Source: Botrytis cinerea B05.10 (lineage: Eukaryota > Ascomycota > Leotiomycetes > Helotiales > Sclerotiniaceae). Taken from it: DNA of 64,000 nucleotides. The number at the start of each line of letters is the position of its first letter. Position 1 is the stretch's first letter. This document shows positions 22,751-35,800 of the stretch, piece after piece. Below the pieces are notes generated by a model, which ran no database searches, was not told the DNA's origin, and saw only the letters and a list, made by a program, of their open reading frames with translations. Location of the stretch: NCBI RefSeq assembly GCF_000143535.2, contig NC_037319.1, forward strand, positions 2,108,001 to 2,172,000. The letters run 5' to 3'. The translations under genes were made by a program, and so were the position numbers.

Positions 22751-25620
22751 CAACCAAGGCCTGGATCGTTAAATCACCCCCCTACTACTCGCTCCGGAGT
22801 TTAGGGCAGGCGACAATATCATATAATACCATGGCTCCAAGCCTCTGTACACGACAACAAACATTACATACATGGCATCGGCAAACTTCTTTAGCGGCAT
22901 TTGATACCTCCGAGGGCACTTACGGCGTTTTTACATCTTCATTATCATCCTCATCAGCGATCGAGCGAACAAAAGATATCCTGGGAACAAATCATACTTA
23001 ATAATCAGCAAGAACAACAATCTCCTTTCATTACAGATACATAATAGGATACCATTTTTTTCTTTTTTTCTTTTTTCTTTGTTTTTTTTTTTTTTTTAGC
23101 GCAGCGAGTTTGGATTTGCTTTTACACGACACCACACAGCCGCAAGACCGGTTTAACCAAATTTTCCTTTTCATCGCATATGGCAGGACCTAAAGGCGGG
23201 TTATTTTGAAGCATTTATTGGCATGGTTCCAAGATTTTCATATCATCATAAAGAGAATACCTTATTAAAAGGATAACGCAGCAATGCAGGGCTTCACGGG
23301 CGCGTCTGGATACATTGATTTTTGTCTTTTCTTTTTACGTTTGAGATATTATCTTACGTTTGTTTTGGGGGGAAGGAAACCGGCCTTTTCTACGTCCATT
23401 TTCTTCTCGTTTCTGTTTACGAATTTATGAATCATGGATGCTTATGAGTTTTGCTTGGACAAAGATCAAGGCGTATGATTTATGGATTCACGAAAATAGA
23501 AATTGGGGACATAAAAAAACATCATCTGCTGCGCAGATCGAAACAACAATCAATGGACGAGAAACTAGTTTTCCTCTAAGCGGACAGCAATCAACGGACA
23601 AATTGTTTAGATGATACATCAAACTGCGACCATTTCAATTCTCGCTAGTCGAGGTTGGCATTGAAAGCGAACAGCCTGGATCAAGTTATTCTATCAGAAA
23701 GGACAGACTCTTTCAGAAATCCAACTCAATATCGACTCATTATCTCGAATGCGGATCGATCAATACCTGCAAGTCGGGCGATTGAATCTTACATGTTGGG
23801 GGTGGGCTTGTTAATTGGGTGGATTTGTGCAAGGGTTTGGGTTTTCGGTAGAAGAGGGAGTGAAGGGCAAATGGTAGCTCATCACTACATCTTCCATACA
23901 CTATCCTACGCTGTTATGCTTGATGTATAGCAAGTTGAAGATAGTGTTTGGAAGAAAGCTGAAAATTCTCTCTCGTCCTGCGGACAGAGTGAGATAGAGG
24001 TATCGATGCAGGTTTCTTTTTTTTTCGGCACAGGGCAAGGGAATAACGGGAACGGAATCTATCATACTGGTTATGGGATTATGGAAGAACGGTGATTACA
24101 TGGCTAGTACATGGATTACTAAGTATGGAAAGAGAGGGAACAATACTGTGTGTAGGTAATCTTGGACTTGTGCCTGATACCGAGAAAAAGATTGAAAATG
24201 CAAATAAAATGAAAATCATGGAAACTTATTCTCCTGGCTTGTGATCTTTTGCTTTCTTGATCAGACGAGGTGAGGTGAGTTCAGTGGATCACATGAATGT
24301 AGCAGGTCACTCGCGAAATCAGAAAACTCTTCCCACTATCAAATCCTCCTCCCATCCAGCCGGCCTTCAACCGAAAGGATTCTCCCCAATGCATCTGAAT
24401 CCGTAATGGAACAGGGCTATACCCCGATTGGTCAGCATTACGAAGATTGAAGCGATGCCCAAACCAATACCCGCTCTCGCCGCCCATCCCAGCCACACAG
24501 ACGAGCAATTTTACTACTCATTTAGGAAATCCGAATCCGACGGTTAGTGGGCTGAAATGTAAGAAAATTGGCGGGAGCTGTGGTATCGTTAGATTACAGT
24601 AATACGATATCGGCTGGTACGTTGCGTTGTTGTATTGATATGGGGTCCCCTCCTCCGTATCTGTGCGTCTAGAACCCATACCTTGTCGACAATGTATATA
24701 GAGATCTTCATATTACGTTGCTGAAGTTTTATTATGCGGTATGTGGTATGTGGTATGCAGGTAAAAGGAGCTTGTTGGTGCTCCCACTCGCAAATTGTGA
24801 GTTGCATTCCATATCTCCGTGCTAGCATTGTTTACTACCTGTCGTGCTCCCCGAATCTCATTTCTGACATCTGTCATAATCCCAGAGATGCAGAGGTATG
24901 GCGCAGTGAAGCTGCAATACCTGGAGAAACAGCGTTTGATTGATTGATTGATTGATTGATTTAGTGTAGAATATTTACATCGCCATATCCGTGGACAAGC
25001 GCTTTTGCCGACGACTCGGGTCCTCAATTCCAGTTTCTGAGCTCTTACTTTGCGGCACAGCTGATTGTTCTACTCACATTGGATTGTAAGCGCGGGTGTA
25101 CTAGCTTCGTTTAGTGTCAATACGAAGTAATCTATCGGATATCATGGGATGAAATGATGTGATATCTTGTGTGTCCACCTATCCTACCAGAACTAACACA
25201 TATATTATATTGTATTCCCCGAAACTGCCATTAGAGCAGCGGGAAAAAGCCACAGTCACCCAAAAAATGACCATTGAAGAAATCCATCTTGAAATTGTGC
25301 CACATCATTCCGTAACCTCGCAATCTAATCAAATATTATAAGCGCCCAGTCTATTAGCCAAGCTCCAATGATTCCTACCCAATCAAGCATAACGCACCCT
25401 CCAAGGACTTTAAAAAAGAAAACCTTAAATCTAAAAGTACACTCCAGTAAATAACTTTTCATGAATCATACTCCGTACTCAATCAAGACAAGCGAGACAA
25501 CTCCCGTTCTCGGTCCTTCTCATCTCCACACACCTCCAATCCTTCCGCAAATATCCATCTACAGTTAGTCACTAGAGTACATCGCGATATTTGTGCATAG
25601 TATTTGTGACCAAACGTCTA

Positions 25621-25652
25621 TGACCCGCATGAGTTTTCAGTCATGTGAGTCT
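25621..25652. repeat. Near-palindromic motif, copy 1
   Basis: TGACCCGCATGAG, then TTTTCAG, then TCATGTGAGTC. The outer arms are complementary (CTCACATGA against the CCGCATGA side, with one or two mismatches). It matches copies 2 and 3 over about 31 bp. Confidence 0.7.
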
Positions 25653-25812
25653 CATTTTTCTCCTCAACATTACAATCGATTGGTCGAGTGATCGTCAGAT
25701 CAGCCATGCGTATGCAAAAATAGAGAGAATTTGCGCGATTTCTTGATTTCGATGCAGATTCTAGAGAAAAAGGGATGCAGCCATTTACAGATGCGGTATT
25801 CGAGACCGTGGA

Positions 25813-25845
25813 GATGACCCGCATGAAGTTTCGGTCATGTGAGTC
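25813..25845. repeat. Near-palindromic motif, copy 2
   Basis: GATGACCCGCATGAAG, then TTTCGG, then TCATGTGAGTC, about 190 bp from copy 1. The DNA between copies is not visibly related. Confidence 0.7.
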
Positions 25846-25986
25846 TTGGGTTACCCCTCTTCTTTGTATTTTGTTGATCGGTTGAGACGTTTGTCGGGAG
25901 ATGGGAGACGGTTGGGCTGAGGTACATGAATCGTGTTGTATCGAATGCGGCAAGTAAGGAAGAAAAGAATTTGATGTGATCTATAT

Positions 25987-26018
25987 GATGACTCGCATGA
26001 AATTTCAATCATGTGAGC
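25987..26018. repeat. Near-palindromic motif, copy 3
   Basis: GATGACTCGCATGAAA, then TTTCAA, then TCATGTGAG. This copy has the best symmetry: CTCGCATGA pairs with TCATGTGAG at eight of nine positions, around an AATTTCAA centre. It lies about 174 bp from copy 2. Confidence 0.7.
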
Positions 26019-27864
26019 TGCATCATCTCCGTGAGGATTCTGAGGAATATGGGCGAACACCCCTACCGAGATATCCATATCGAGCAACAGAGTTCTTTTC
26101 CAAATTAGAACTTCTTCTCAGGCCTGGGTTCACATGCTGAACACTGCTAGAGAACAATAGGCCAGGCCGAGAAATTATGATATATCATATAGAGCTACGA
26201 AATCTAGAACTGATCTGCATGGAGAAAATCGAAACAAGGTAGGCGTCGATAGCTACCCGTTACTTCAACGGACACGGACCGAAAGCATCGTAGCGTCAAG
26301 TTTGTAGACGCTTTTGTATGATGATGAACCCCAGAAACAGTCCGTCATGACTCATGTGCGAAGAGTGTGGGTGGTATTCAAGATGCTACGAGTCGATCTC
26401 CGAAGTGTGATTCCCACGAAACACACAGGGGGCAAAACCCCGTTATTTAACCCTATTTATCGGAGAAACCATATAGTGTCGTTCAAGTGTTCTAGACACG
26501 GTCTCTGGCCCGAGAAATCCTGCAGTATCGGGCTGAGGTGATAGATCAGATTTCATAAAGACCCGTGTGGGAGATTAATCGTGCGACTCTCAAAACGTTC
26601 GTCATATTCCACATTTCGATATTGTTTCTCGGTTATTATCTTGACTTAATGCTTACCTCGTAGCCTCCTAATTTCCCGACAGCACAACTGACTCAAGTAG
26701 GAGTGCGCTTGGTAGCAATCACCAAGCGCGGGCTCAGAATAACCAGAACCCCTGAAAGTGAAGCCGAGAAATTCTTCAATACGAACCGGGCCGGAAATTA
26801 GTGTTAGTAGCCGTGGCAATCACTATGTAGACGAGCCGGACATTAAGACTACGGTCATATACATTCACCAAACGGGAAGTGGTACTGAACTTCAACCCGA
26901 ACAGAACCAGAAACCGGACATAGCAAAACAATCACTACCTTCGGCATCTCCTTCGCGGCCACACCCCTCAATCGACTACCCACAAGCAGAATCCAGAAAC
27001 ATATCCAGCACCCCGATCCGTAATGTATAACCTATGATCCAAATCCCCTATGCTACGGGAGACGCAGTTTTCTTGGAGTGAATCCACAAGTTCCCGGAAA
27101 GGAACCTCAAATCTATTGGAGCTCTTGATTTCGTGCGCGGTTACGTTTGGTTTCTACGGGTTTGGTGCAGGACATTTTCTGAGGCGAGAATTAGCTTAGC
27201 TCCTTCCTAAAAGTGTTGCGGTCGATGAAGAACGAGGTTGTTACAGTACATCATGTCTAACGTATACTGAGGCAACAAGTGCTTGGGATACTTATTTCTG
27301 AAAGACTTCGGGTTACGTCCAAGATTGGTGGTCCAAAACTATTAGTTCACAAGTACCAAGTTGAAGTGATGTCATAACTTAAATTGAGTGCAACAAGCGC
27401 TATACTTCGTAACGTGTCCATAATTAATGCTATCAAAATACGAGATCGATTGTTGAAGAAAGGAGGGGAACACATATCGATGCTTATCTCACGGGTTGAG
27501 ATAATACTTCATCAGTTCACACACAATCCACGAACTGTAAAAAGGGGCTAATCACCCTCACAAAGGTCAGATGCTGAAAATTCCTAATCTCGCTTCTTTG
27601 GCGAGGATGTAAAGTGTCAAATGTCATCACGGGGTAGGTACTAGAGCAAACTCAAATGATAGTAATAGATAATTTGTATTGCGTCAAGCAAACATGATAT
27701 ACAAGAAGAAACATCCACCACCAGGTTCCAGCCTTTAACCAATCCTCGGAGATAAATCAAACCTCAAGTGATCTGGCTCTAACCCTGTTTTCTCTCCAAT
27801 TTCCGGAGTTCCAAACCGGCTCACAATATCGAACAGCTGTAGGATCCATCCATAGATAAAGTCT

Positions 27865-29064
27865 CTAAGAAGTGGTAATATCGCTCTCAGTGTAGATACA
27901 GTATGTGCCATCGGGTCCGCTTCCATACTCAGAAGGTTCCTGGCTGTTGTCATCAGTACCTGTGTATGTCACACAGATATCATCGACAGCGTTTGCTACA
28001 ATGTTGGTGAAGGTTGCAGTGTCGCCAAAGTTATAGTTGATGCCTATAGAGATAGTTAGTAAACTGAATCATGCGAGGGGGAGTAGGAAAATCATTTTTC
28101 TTCGGAATAACTTACCAGCAAGCTCTTTTCCACTAGTAGCAGTGATAGAATCCATGATAACATGTCTCTCGTACATTGTGTCGCAGTTACCACATGATCT
28201 GTACAATTTTCCAAAGGTATCGACAGTGAAATCAGAAACCTTCAAGGTTCCCCCTCCGTTGTGCTGAAGAACCTTGTCGTCGGCTCCAAAGGCACCTCCG
28301 CCAGAAATTGTGGTGGTTTGACCAGCCTCTTGGTTCTTGATAGTGAAGGCATCTTCGCAGACAGCAGACCACCATACATTTGTCAAGGTGCAAGCTCCTT
28401 GGCAATGAATACCTTCCATTTGGTTGGGTCCAATGATGACGTTGGAGAGAGATCCACCAGCTTCGATTTGGAAGACGGCATCACTGTCACCACCTTCAGA
28501 TTGACCCTCACAGCTGACTCCTCGATCGTACATAACCATTCCACCATCGAAAGATTCACCTGCGGCGATAGTTTGAACGGCCGAAAGAACAGAGGTACCT
28601 GAAGAGGCGGGGACAGAATCGCCGGTAGTACCGGTGGATGCATTACCAGAGGATGCCGAGCTGGTGATTGTTGACGAGGCAGCACTAGCAGACTTAGATC
28701 CAGAAGAACCTGAAGACTTGCCGGTGGAGGATGCCGATGATGCCTTAGATGTGGAGGATGCTTTGGAGGATTTCTTGGTGGAGGATGCCTTGGAAGACTT
28801 CTTTGTGGAGGTTTCCTTAGAGCTGTAACGATCCAAAATCAGTATTGAGGGAAATAGGGAGCGTTTTTAAGTTCCATTGATCACTAACCTTGAAGAGCTG
28901 CTCTCGTCATCTTCATCTGAAGTCTTGCGAGCGTGCACGACCTCTCTGAAGTGGAGTCTTGGCGCATCGCGTGCTTCGAGACCAGTGGAAGCATCCATAG
29001 GAGCCGCACTAGCAACACTGATTGTGGCAGCCAAAATGGCCAATTGAGCGAATGAGAATTGCAT
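27865..29064 (-). CDS. Secreted PL3 pectate lyase (3 exons, 353 aa)
   Basis: Pectate lyase of polysaccharide lyase family 3, which cleaves de-esterified pectin by beta-elimination outside the cell and normally needs calcium. Exons on the reverse strand: 29064-28889, 28822-28116, 28043-27865 (1062 nt, 353 residues). Residues 1-20 (MQFSFAQLAILAATISVASA) are a signal peptide. Residues about 55-134 are a Ser/Lys/Thr-rich linker with repeated KKSSKASST units, probably heavily O-glycosylated. The catalytic beta-helix domain follows to the C-terminus and carries family hallmarks: EGIHCQGACTLTNVWW, CEDAFTIK, GGGAFGADDKVLQHNGGG and FGKLYRSCGNC. The last exon supplies INYNFGDTATFTNI and DDICVTYTG. Both introns (66 and 72 bp) have good GT/AG ends. 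The N-terminal position of such a long Ser-rich spacer is less usual, because fungal linkers often join a binding module and no such module precedes this one. Confidence 0.92.
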
Positions 29065-29241
29065 TTTGATTTGGGTTGAAAAGTGACTGGGTTAGAACTT
29101 GAAATGAGATATTGAAATAAGTTGGCCAGCAAGGAATGAATAAAAGATTGGATTGTCTGGAAAGTGAATGATGTGAAAAGATAGTGAAAGATGATGATGA
29201 TGATGAGGATGAGAAGCAATACTAGACGGGCATTTTGGCAA

Positions 29242-29251
29242 CTTATATATC
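29242..29251 (-). promoter_or_regulatory. TATA box for the PL3 gene
   Basis: On the reverse strand ATATATAAG lies about 180 bp upstream of the PL3 ATG at 29064, matching the spacing seen at the GH3 gene at 9.0 kb. Confidence 0.5.
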
Positions 29252-29252
29252 T

Positions 29253-32200
29253 GGATTACTTCTTCCTCCCCGGATACTCATCGGCGGTAACCTCTTTGAA
29301 CTTGGGAAAGGAGAACCAAAAAACCGTCATACCGGAGGCTGTGAACAATCAAAAAGAAACTTTTGTGGAGGCCTTGCTATCTACTCCACGGAATAAGTCC
29401 CCTACAGCCGTCAACAGATAGATTGATGTTAAAAAGATAGAAGAGTCTAGAGAACTTTAATTGATTGGACAAATTCGAGAAACGATGATCTTGAAACCAC
29501 CATATGAGTTTGTCCAACCCCAATTCTCTCGAGGCTATGTTTGGATCTACAAAAGAACAATCTGATATCACTGATATCTTGACGTTGCATCGTTAACCCC
29601 ATAAGCACTTTTAATTAAACTCGAAACTCAAAGTCCAAAGCCAAGATGCCAGAACGGGAATTGAGAATATATTCCGAACTGCCAAGTCACGATGCCATCG
29701 CGTAGTCCTTGCTTAGCCGCTTGGCTACTTGGCGCTTACGACTCATCGCGAAAAAAAAAACCGTGTTCAAGGTTCAAACGATTGTTGATCTGCAAAACAT
29801 TCACCCACTACAGTATCGGTATTGTGTGTGTTTGGAGATTGCAGCAGGGTAATCTTAACGCTCTCAAAATCAAGAAAGATAGAATGTGAAGAGTTTAGAG
29901 AACCCTCCATAAGTTCGCACCACTAAAGCAACGTTCAACTACCTAGAAAATCATTCTGCGTGAGACGCCGGAGAGCATGAATCTGCTTATGTCAACCGAG
30001 TCTAAGCTTTAAAGTTTTTCGATCTAGGAGAATTTTTGCTTAAAAAAGGTGCCAAATATAAGCAAGAGGCTGAAACAAGCAACTGTGGAGAAAGGATATG
30101 CCATTGTGGCCACAGACGTCCCATCTAGAAGGTCTGTGTCTTGGCAAGTAATTTTGGGATGATTGTGATAGTTGGGATGGTTGGGATTATCCAATGACGC
30201 GCTGTCGCTGCTGTGGGCATAACCCGGATGGATAGAAGCGGCCATTCCTGCTGCCATTGAACATATTGTCCGATGTATATATCGTGCATCATCGGTTGGC
30301 TATGCATGAGGAGAGTTGAATTGTGTGATGTGAAAGTTTGAGCAAGTCGGACTGATTTTAGGTTTGGCTGAAGGTTCTCTTTGACCCAAGTAAAGATGGG
30401 GAGACGATAGATCTTTCCCTCTTCACTTCAACTGTTGACAGAATGATTCCACATCAACCTGGAAGATCCTTTGGAAGTGGAAGAGAGAATTTTAATGTGA
30501 TTGCGATCCTCGAATGTTTTGATTACCTAAGCATTGTATCCCCATTAGCGCCAAACCGCCGCCATCCTCTGTAACAGTTTCAAAGTTTCGAAATCGACAA
30601 TTCATGAACTGTTCATCCGACATTTTGTTTGCTACCAGAGGTTGAGCGACGACTTGGGGCTTCTTCTTCAAACATTATAGAGTGCGGACTTGGTCGGTAT
30701 CCTTTGGCAAATCGAACGGTTGTTAAAAAGCTCAAGTGAGATTCGATATCTGATGTGTTGCTGTCAGTATTTTGGCAACTGTTGAGATATTGAGAATGTA
30801 TTCATTTCTCCCGCAGTTTCACCGTCTTCTTATGTATTGCAAGGTTTCTCCAAAGACCCTCCTTGTTCGACGTGTGATCAACAACCATTCACGACCTTGT
30901 CCATCACCTAACTTCATTTGTATTCTATCACTTGATCGTTTTGATTTCCACTCTGGCTCTATCCGGTGTGATCTGTTTGAGTTTGGAGGTTGTAGGTGTC
31001 AACCATGTCTGTTGATTGCTCTCTGATATTCATATTCTATTGCCATCTTTGCTTTCGATAATTATTAGGTGAATCTTCGGTACCGGTAAACATTATAACC
31101 ATCTCAAGAATTAGCATTACGGAAAGTATTCATGACGCAATACTTGGAAAGAACCCAGAAGACCTATAATCAAAGGGAAAACATCCACCTCTTCATTTGT
31201 TTCTACCCGATAGCGGCGTGCTAAGAAAGCAAAAGCTCGAAAGACTACAAAGATACAGTAGATGATAAACTCACCACTCATCACCCGCTTTTACGCAAGG
31301 CAATATGCTTGGAGATGAATATGTGCCATTGAAAATCGACATGTAACTACATCTATATCTTATGATACAATTAAACGTTCATTTCAGATATAATGCAGTC
31401 TTTCTTTCTTCTGCTGACAATTTTAATGTTGGAAATTGCTCCATCCAGAAACACTTCATCTGCATACCCTCTCATCGAAAGACCTTCTGGTGTCTAGCAT
31501 GGACTTTGCTCAGATAATTCGCTCTAAATTAGCTCGTCAAATCTTTGTTTACTTCCTTCCATTGCAGCTTTAGCATCAAATTCGCTGGCTTCTCGATTTC
31601 CATCGACAATCCCTATGACAAACGAGTATGAAGCGCAACATTTCCGCAAGTCACAGCCATTTGAAGTTGCAGCTTGCATTTCGACATGCGTTCTGCACTA
31701 GAGTTCCCATACACATCAACAAATCTTGCTAACGCATTCACTATTTACAGACTGATCGCAGCTTGCTGAGAGATGTGATATTCTTGATAATACCGCAGTC
31801 ATCCTGCAATTGTTGCTTCCGACTGGCCAGCATACAATACGAGAGGAGCCCTTGATGATACTAGCCTGAGATCTATCATGAGAAATCGAGTTCTGTATCG
31901 TCAGCCATCCGTTGAAGATACCAAATAAATAAATTGTGCGGGATACCAGAATAGATAAGTGCCGAGAACACGGTATGGATTGGCTCTCCTCAACTCTTAC
32001 TCAGTGAAACCCTGATTATCTCTGCTCCGACCGCAACTAGGAAATTTTCGATTGACCGACCCCCAGATGCATTATCGTTAGCACATTCATCATCGTTCAA
32101 TTCATGGGCAGTCCAAATTCATGATCCCTTCCCTCCAACGAAGAAAATTCTCAATGTTAGAGAAAGCCGGTATACTGACGGCCCATCTCCGCACCTTCCA

Positions 32201-32871
32201 TAGATACACCCTAATGAATATATTGAGAATTTGGAAGGGAAAGGGGCTAGCGAATGAGTTTTCTACATCTCACAAAGCCATCTAGATGAGAAAAATGGAC
32301 GAAAAATCATCAAAGTACACTGTGCACTTGAAGATTAAGAATCTCATAACTAATTACTATGAGTCAAACTCGTCATATCATTGAACTTGGTGCAAAGTTC
32401 CTCACAACGTAATCTAGAGTCTTCATCGAGAGATGATTAACAAGGCAACTGTACCACCAGAATACAATAACAGTTTGACTGAACTAGAATATTGTAAGGT
32501 TTAACGACACTCCAAATGTTGGCCGAATATGATCTTATGTGAAGAAATGATAATAATTCAGTGTTTGATATATCCGACCAATCAATCCCTTTGACCGTCA
32601 GCGATCATCTTCTCATTGACAGTTCGTTCTGCAAATGATACGCTCGCTGTAATTGTTTCGATGCCACATAAGTTGGACTCACTAAATTTTTGTTTTTGTC
32701 GATGTACAATGTTCGGAATCCTTCACTCTTATTGATAACATAACACTTCGTATCTTGATACTAATATGTCGATTTTAAGAATCTCCATTTTTTCCGTGGA
32801 TCAATCTCAAAATTAGCCCTCACTATCAAGTATCCAGAAATCATGCCCCCTATTCTACACCGAAAAGGTCC
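29253..32871. other. Stop-dense spacer between PL3 and second GH3
   Basis: No gene is supported. Between about 31.0 and 32.87 kb no frame on either strand reaches 60 codons. The sequence is AT-leaning but not pure simple repeat, so it may be an old, mutated element or ordinary spacer. I could not find terminal repeats or recognisable transposase or reverse-transcriptase fragments. Confidence 0.5.
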
Positions 32872-35800
32872 CTAAACCACAGGCGGTGTTCTACCCGCAC
32901 TACAAGCCCCACTAATACTCTCACAAGCCAACGTCAGATTCCCCGAGCTATCTCCTATCCAGAACAAAAACGGCTTTGAAGTAGAGACCGGAATCACCCA
33001 ATTCTGTTTCGTCACATCCCAAACACTGAGATCCTTCCTCGTAACGGCAAGCGATACGACTTGTTTCCCTCCCGGTGCCAATGTATCCGTCTTGGCATAA
33101 TCACGTAGCTGGATAATGGGAGTATCGTAGGTAGAATCGGACGGGTGTTGAACGTACAGCTGGACAACAGATTTACCGGCCACGAGACCAGTATTTGTCA
33201 CTGTGACTGACAGAGTGAACATTGTGTCCCAGAGTGCGGGGTTTCCACCTTGATCTCCACCAGATGGGGGATCGGGTTTGGAGACATTGGTGTATCCAGT
33301 GGGATAGACGAATTTACCTGCTGTGATACTTGAAGGATTGTCGAGGTATGGATAAAGATATCGTCCTACAGCGGAAAAACCTGCTGGCCAGGCGACTTCA
33401 GATGCTGGAGGAATGGCAGTACTATATACTGGAGTTGAGCCTTTCGCAGCTCGGGCCGGAGGAACCGATGTGATTGCTTTTCCGGCTGCAAGAGTAGCCG
33501 TTCGAGAAAATGTGGTATAGGAAAGCCCGTATCCAAATGGAAAGCGAGGGCTGATTGCATGCTTGTTGAGGTATCGATAATCAACATACAATCCTTCAGA
33601 GAAAGTATCTTGAACCTGGCCAAGCGCAAACCCGACAAGGCTGAGAGAGGGTGGGTAGTCGCTTTCTGAGACAGGAATGGAGTATGGAAGATGCCCACTA
33701 GGAGAGTATGCACCAAAGAGGATATCCGTTAATGAATCTCCAGCTTCTTGACCTGGTAAATGAGCAAAGAGTACGGCTTTTACTGAAGTAAGGTTTATCC
33801 AATTCTCAACAAGAATCGGCCCTACTGTGTGCACAACTACAACCACGGTGGAATACTTAGCTGCTGCAGCTTGAACAAGTGCATCGCCATTATGCCATGC
33901 GTACAGTCCTGAAGACGAACGATCCCCATCGTTCCCTTCAACAGTTATTGAATTCTCTCCAGAGTCACTGTTTATGAATACGATAGCGATATCTCCAGGT
34001 AGAGCAGTCAATCCAGATGGAAAGCTATCACTGGTTGAGCTGTAAACATTGGAAGCTTTTCGTTTAATCGCATCAATGGGCGCATCAAGGTAAGGGTAGT
34101 TGGCAGTGCCTATAAGCTTGATTTAGTTTACCTTTTACCAAAAAAAACTTTGAGTGATGCATAACGTACCTGAACCCCATCCCATACCGAGAACACCAGT
34201 ATCGCAACCCCTTTGGTTGCAAGCGTTAGGCCCGGAAGGATTGTTTGCAGAATCGGAACCAAACACTTTCAAAGCAGCTGAGGTCGAGAGTGGCAATGTG
34301 TTGTTGACGTTTTTCAATAGAGTTATTGCTTCTCTCGAGATGTTCCGAGAAACGACTGCATGATTTGATTGTACATTCACATGTGAGTTCACTGTACATG
34401 TTGGAGAAATCAATGCTGCTGGATAACATGGTCCAGTAGTGTCTAAAGTGTTTGCGGAGAAATTTGGTGGCGGGAAACTTTTATCCTGTCCAAGTTGATA
34501 CCTATGTAGTGTATTGATTAGCCATGATGTAGACACCCATTAATGTTTGAAACAAGCCTTTTTCCAAATGAGGCAACTTCTGGAGAGACGTTTCCTCAAG
34601 AGGGCACTCACCAAGTTGCAACAATTCGAGTAACCATATCGTTCAATCGATCAACTGGAACAGTTCCATTCAAAATAGCAGTTGAGAGTTCATAGGCCCA
34701 GTATGCTTGGCCAAGAAAAGGGATTCCTGCATCACCGGGCATAGCCATGTCGAGACCAGCTAGAGCAGATGACACACCACCAATTTGGGATAGCCAATCT
34801 GTCATCACCTATGGATTCTTAGAATTGTTTGGGCTATATGGATATGGACTCGTACCAGGCCTTGAAATCCAAGCTCGTCCTTGATTAAGTTGTTGATTAG
34901 GTATGAGTTTTGACTTGCCGCGCTTCCATTGACCTGTTTGGTCAGTGAAGGGTTGCTAAAGTTCTACGAAGATAATGTAAAAGGTTTGGATCTTGCTAAG
35001 AGAATACCTGCAAAACCAATAAATGCACCGAATTCATAATTGAATGGCTGCTCATTCATATCATACCAGACTTGATAGTCCAGCTCAGAACATCATAAAA
35101 CTCTCATGCGTCTGTCAAAAATGTACACTCACATCATTGTAACTTGTCATAACAGCTCCAACACCAGCTTTGATACCTTCTGCAAAGGGCCACATGTAGA
35201 ATTCATGAAGAGTTCTGTAAATTAGTTTCGGTAGGATTTATATTGAAGGATGCGCATACCTATCATCAATATTACTACTGAGAGCTTTCATCAAACCATG
35301 AGGTATGATATCCATTCGGTATGCTTCTTGTTCATTTCCGATGAAATGTTTTATGGTTGCAATGACACCGTTCGCCTGCATACCATTGATCGTTTGGGCA
35401 GCACTTAGTCCTTGAAGTACGGGATCTAGATGAAAAAGACTTTAGTCTTGAATCTGATGTTACATTTTTCATAAGCTCTTACCGGCGCCGAACCCTTCCC
35501 AATTTCGACCACCACGCGGTTTTCGTCCAATTGGACCTAAAGATGGTCAGAAATCTGCATATTGGCCGAGGCCGAACTGGAAGAATGTCTTCGTAGTGTA
35601 TCTTTCACAAACCCCCAATCATACATACCGACTGTAGGGCCTAACAAAATGTTGACTCCTTTCCCCCGTGCTTCTGCGCCGAGCGCAAGACCTCTTTGAT
35701 AGGCTAAATCTTTGCTCCATGTTGCACCAGTGGTAATGCCAGCGGGAAAAGCAGTATTGTTATCGGTCGCGGCTACGCCAAGTGCCGAATCTTGCAAACA

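Larger units (their letters stand above)
22751..27864. other. Gene-poor spacer, about 5 kb
   Basis: After the 3' region of the upstream gene I see no supportable coding region. Frames are at most about 110 codons and unrelated to known families. From about 24.2 kb the sequence is stop-dense and AT-rich. The only organised feature I found is the set of three near-palindromic motif copies between 25.6 and 26.0 kb. A GATT repeat (about 24938-24960) and a GTATGTG run (about 24739-24755) are minor. Confidence 0.5.

Noticed and set aside
25619..26018. CRISPR-like or coding repeat explanation for the triplicated motif
   Set aside because: Only three copies with spacings of 174-194 bp, and the copies fall in different reading frames.
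34226..34429. Other-frame reverse ORF inside the second GH3 gene
   Set aside because: The GH3 frame covers the same bases with conserved motifs.
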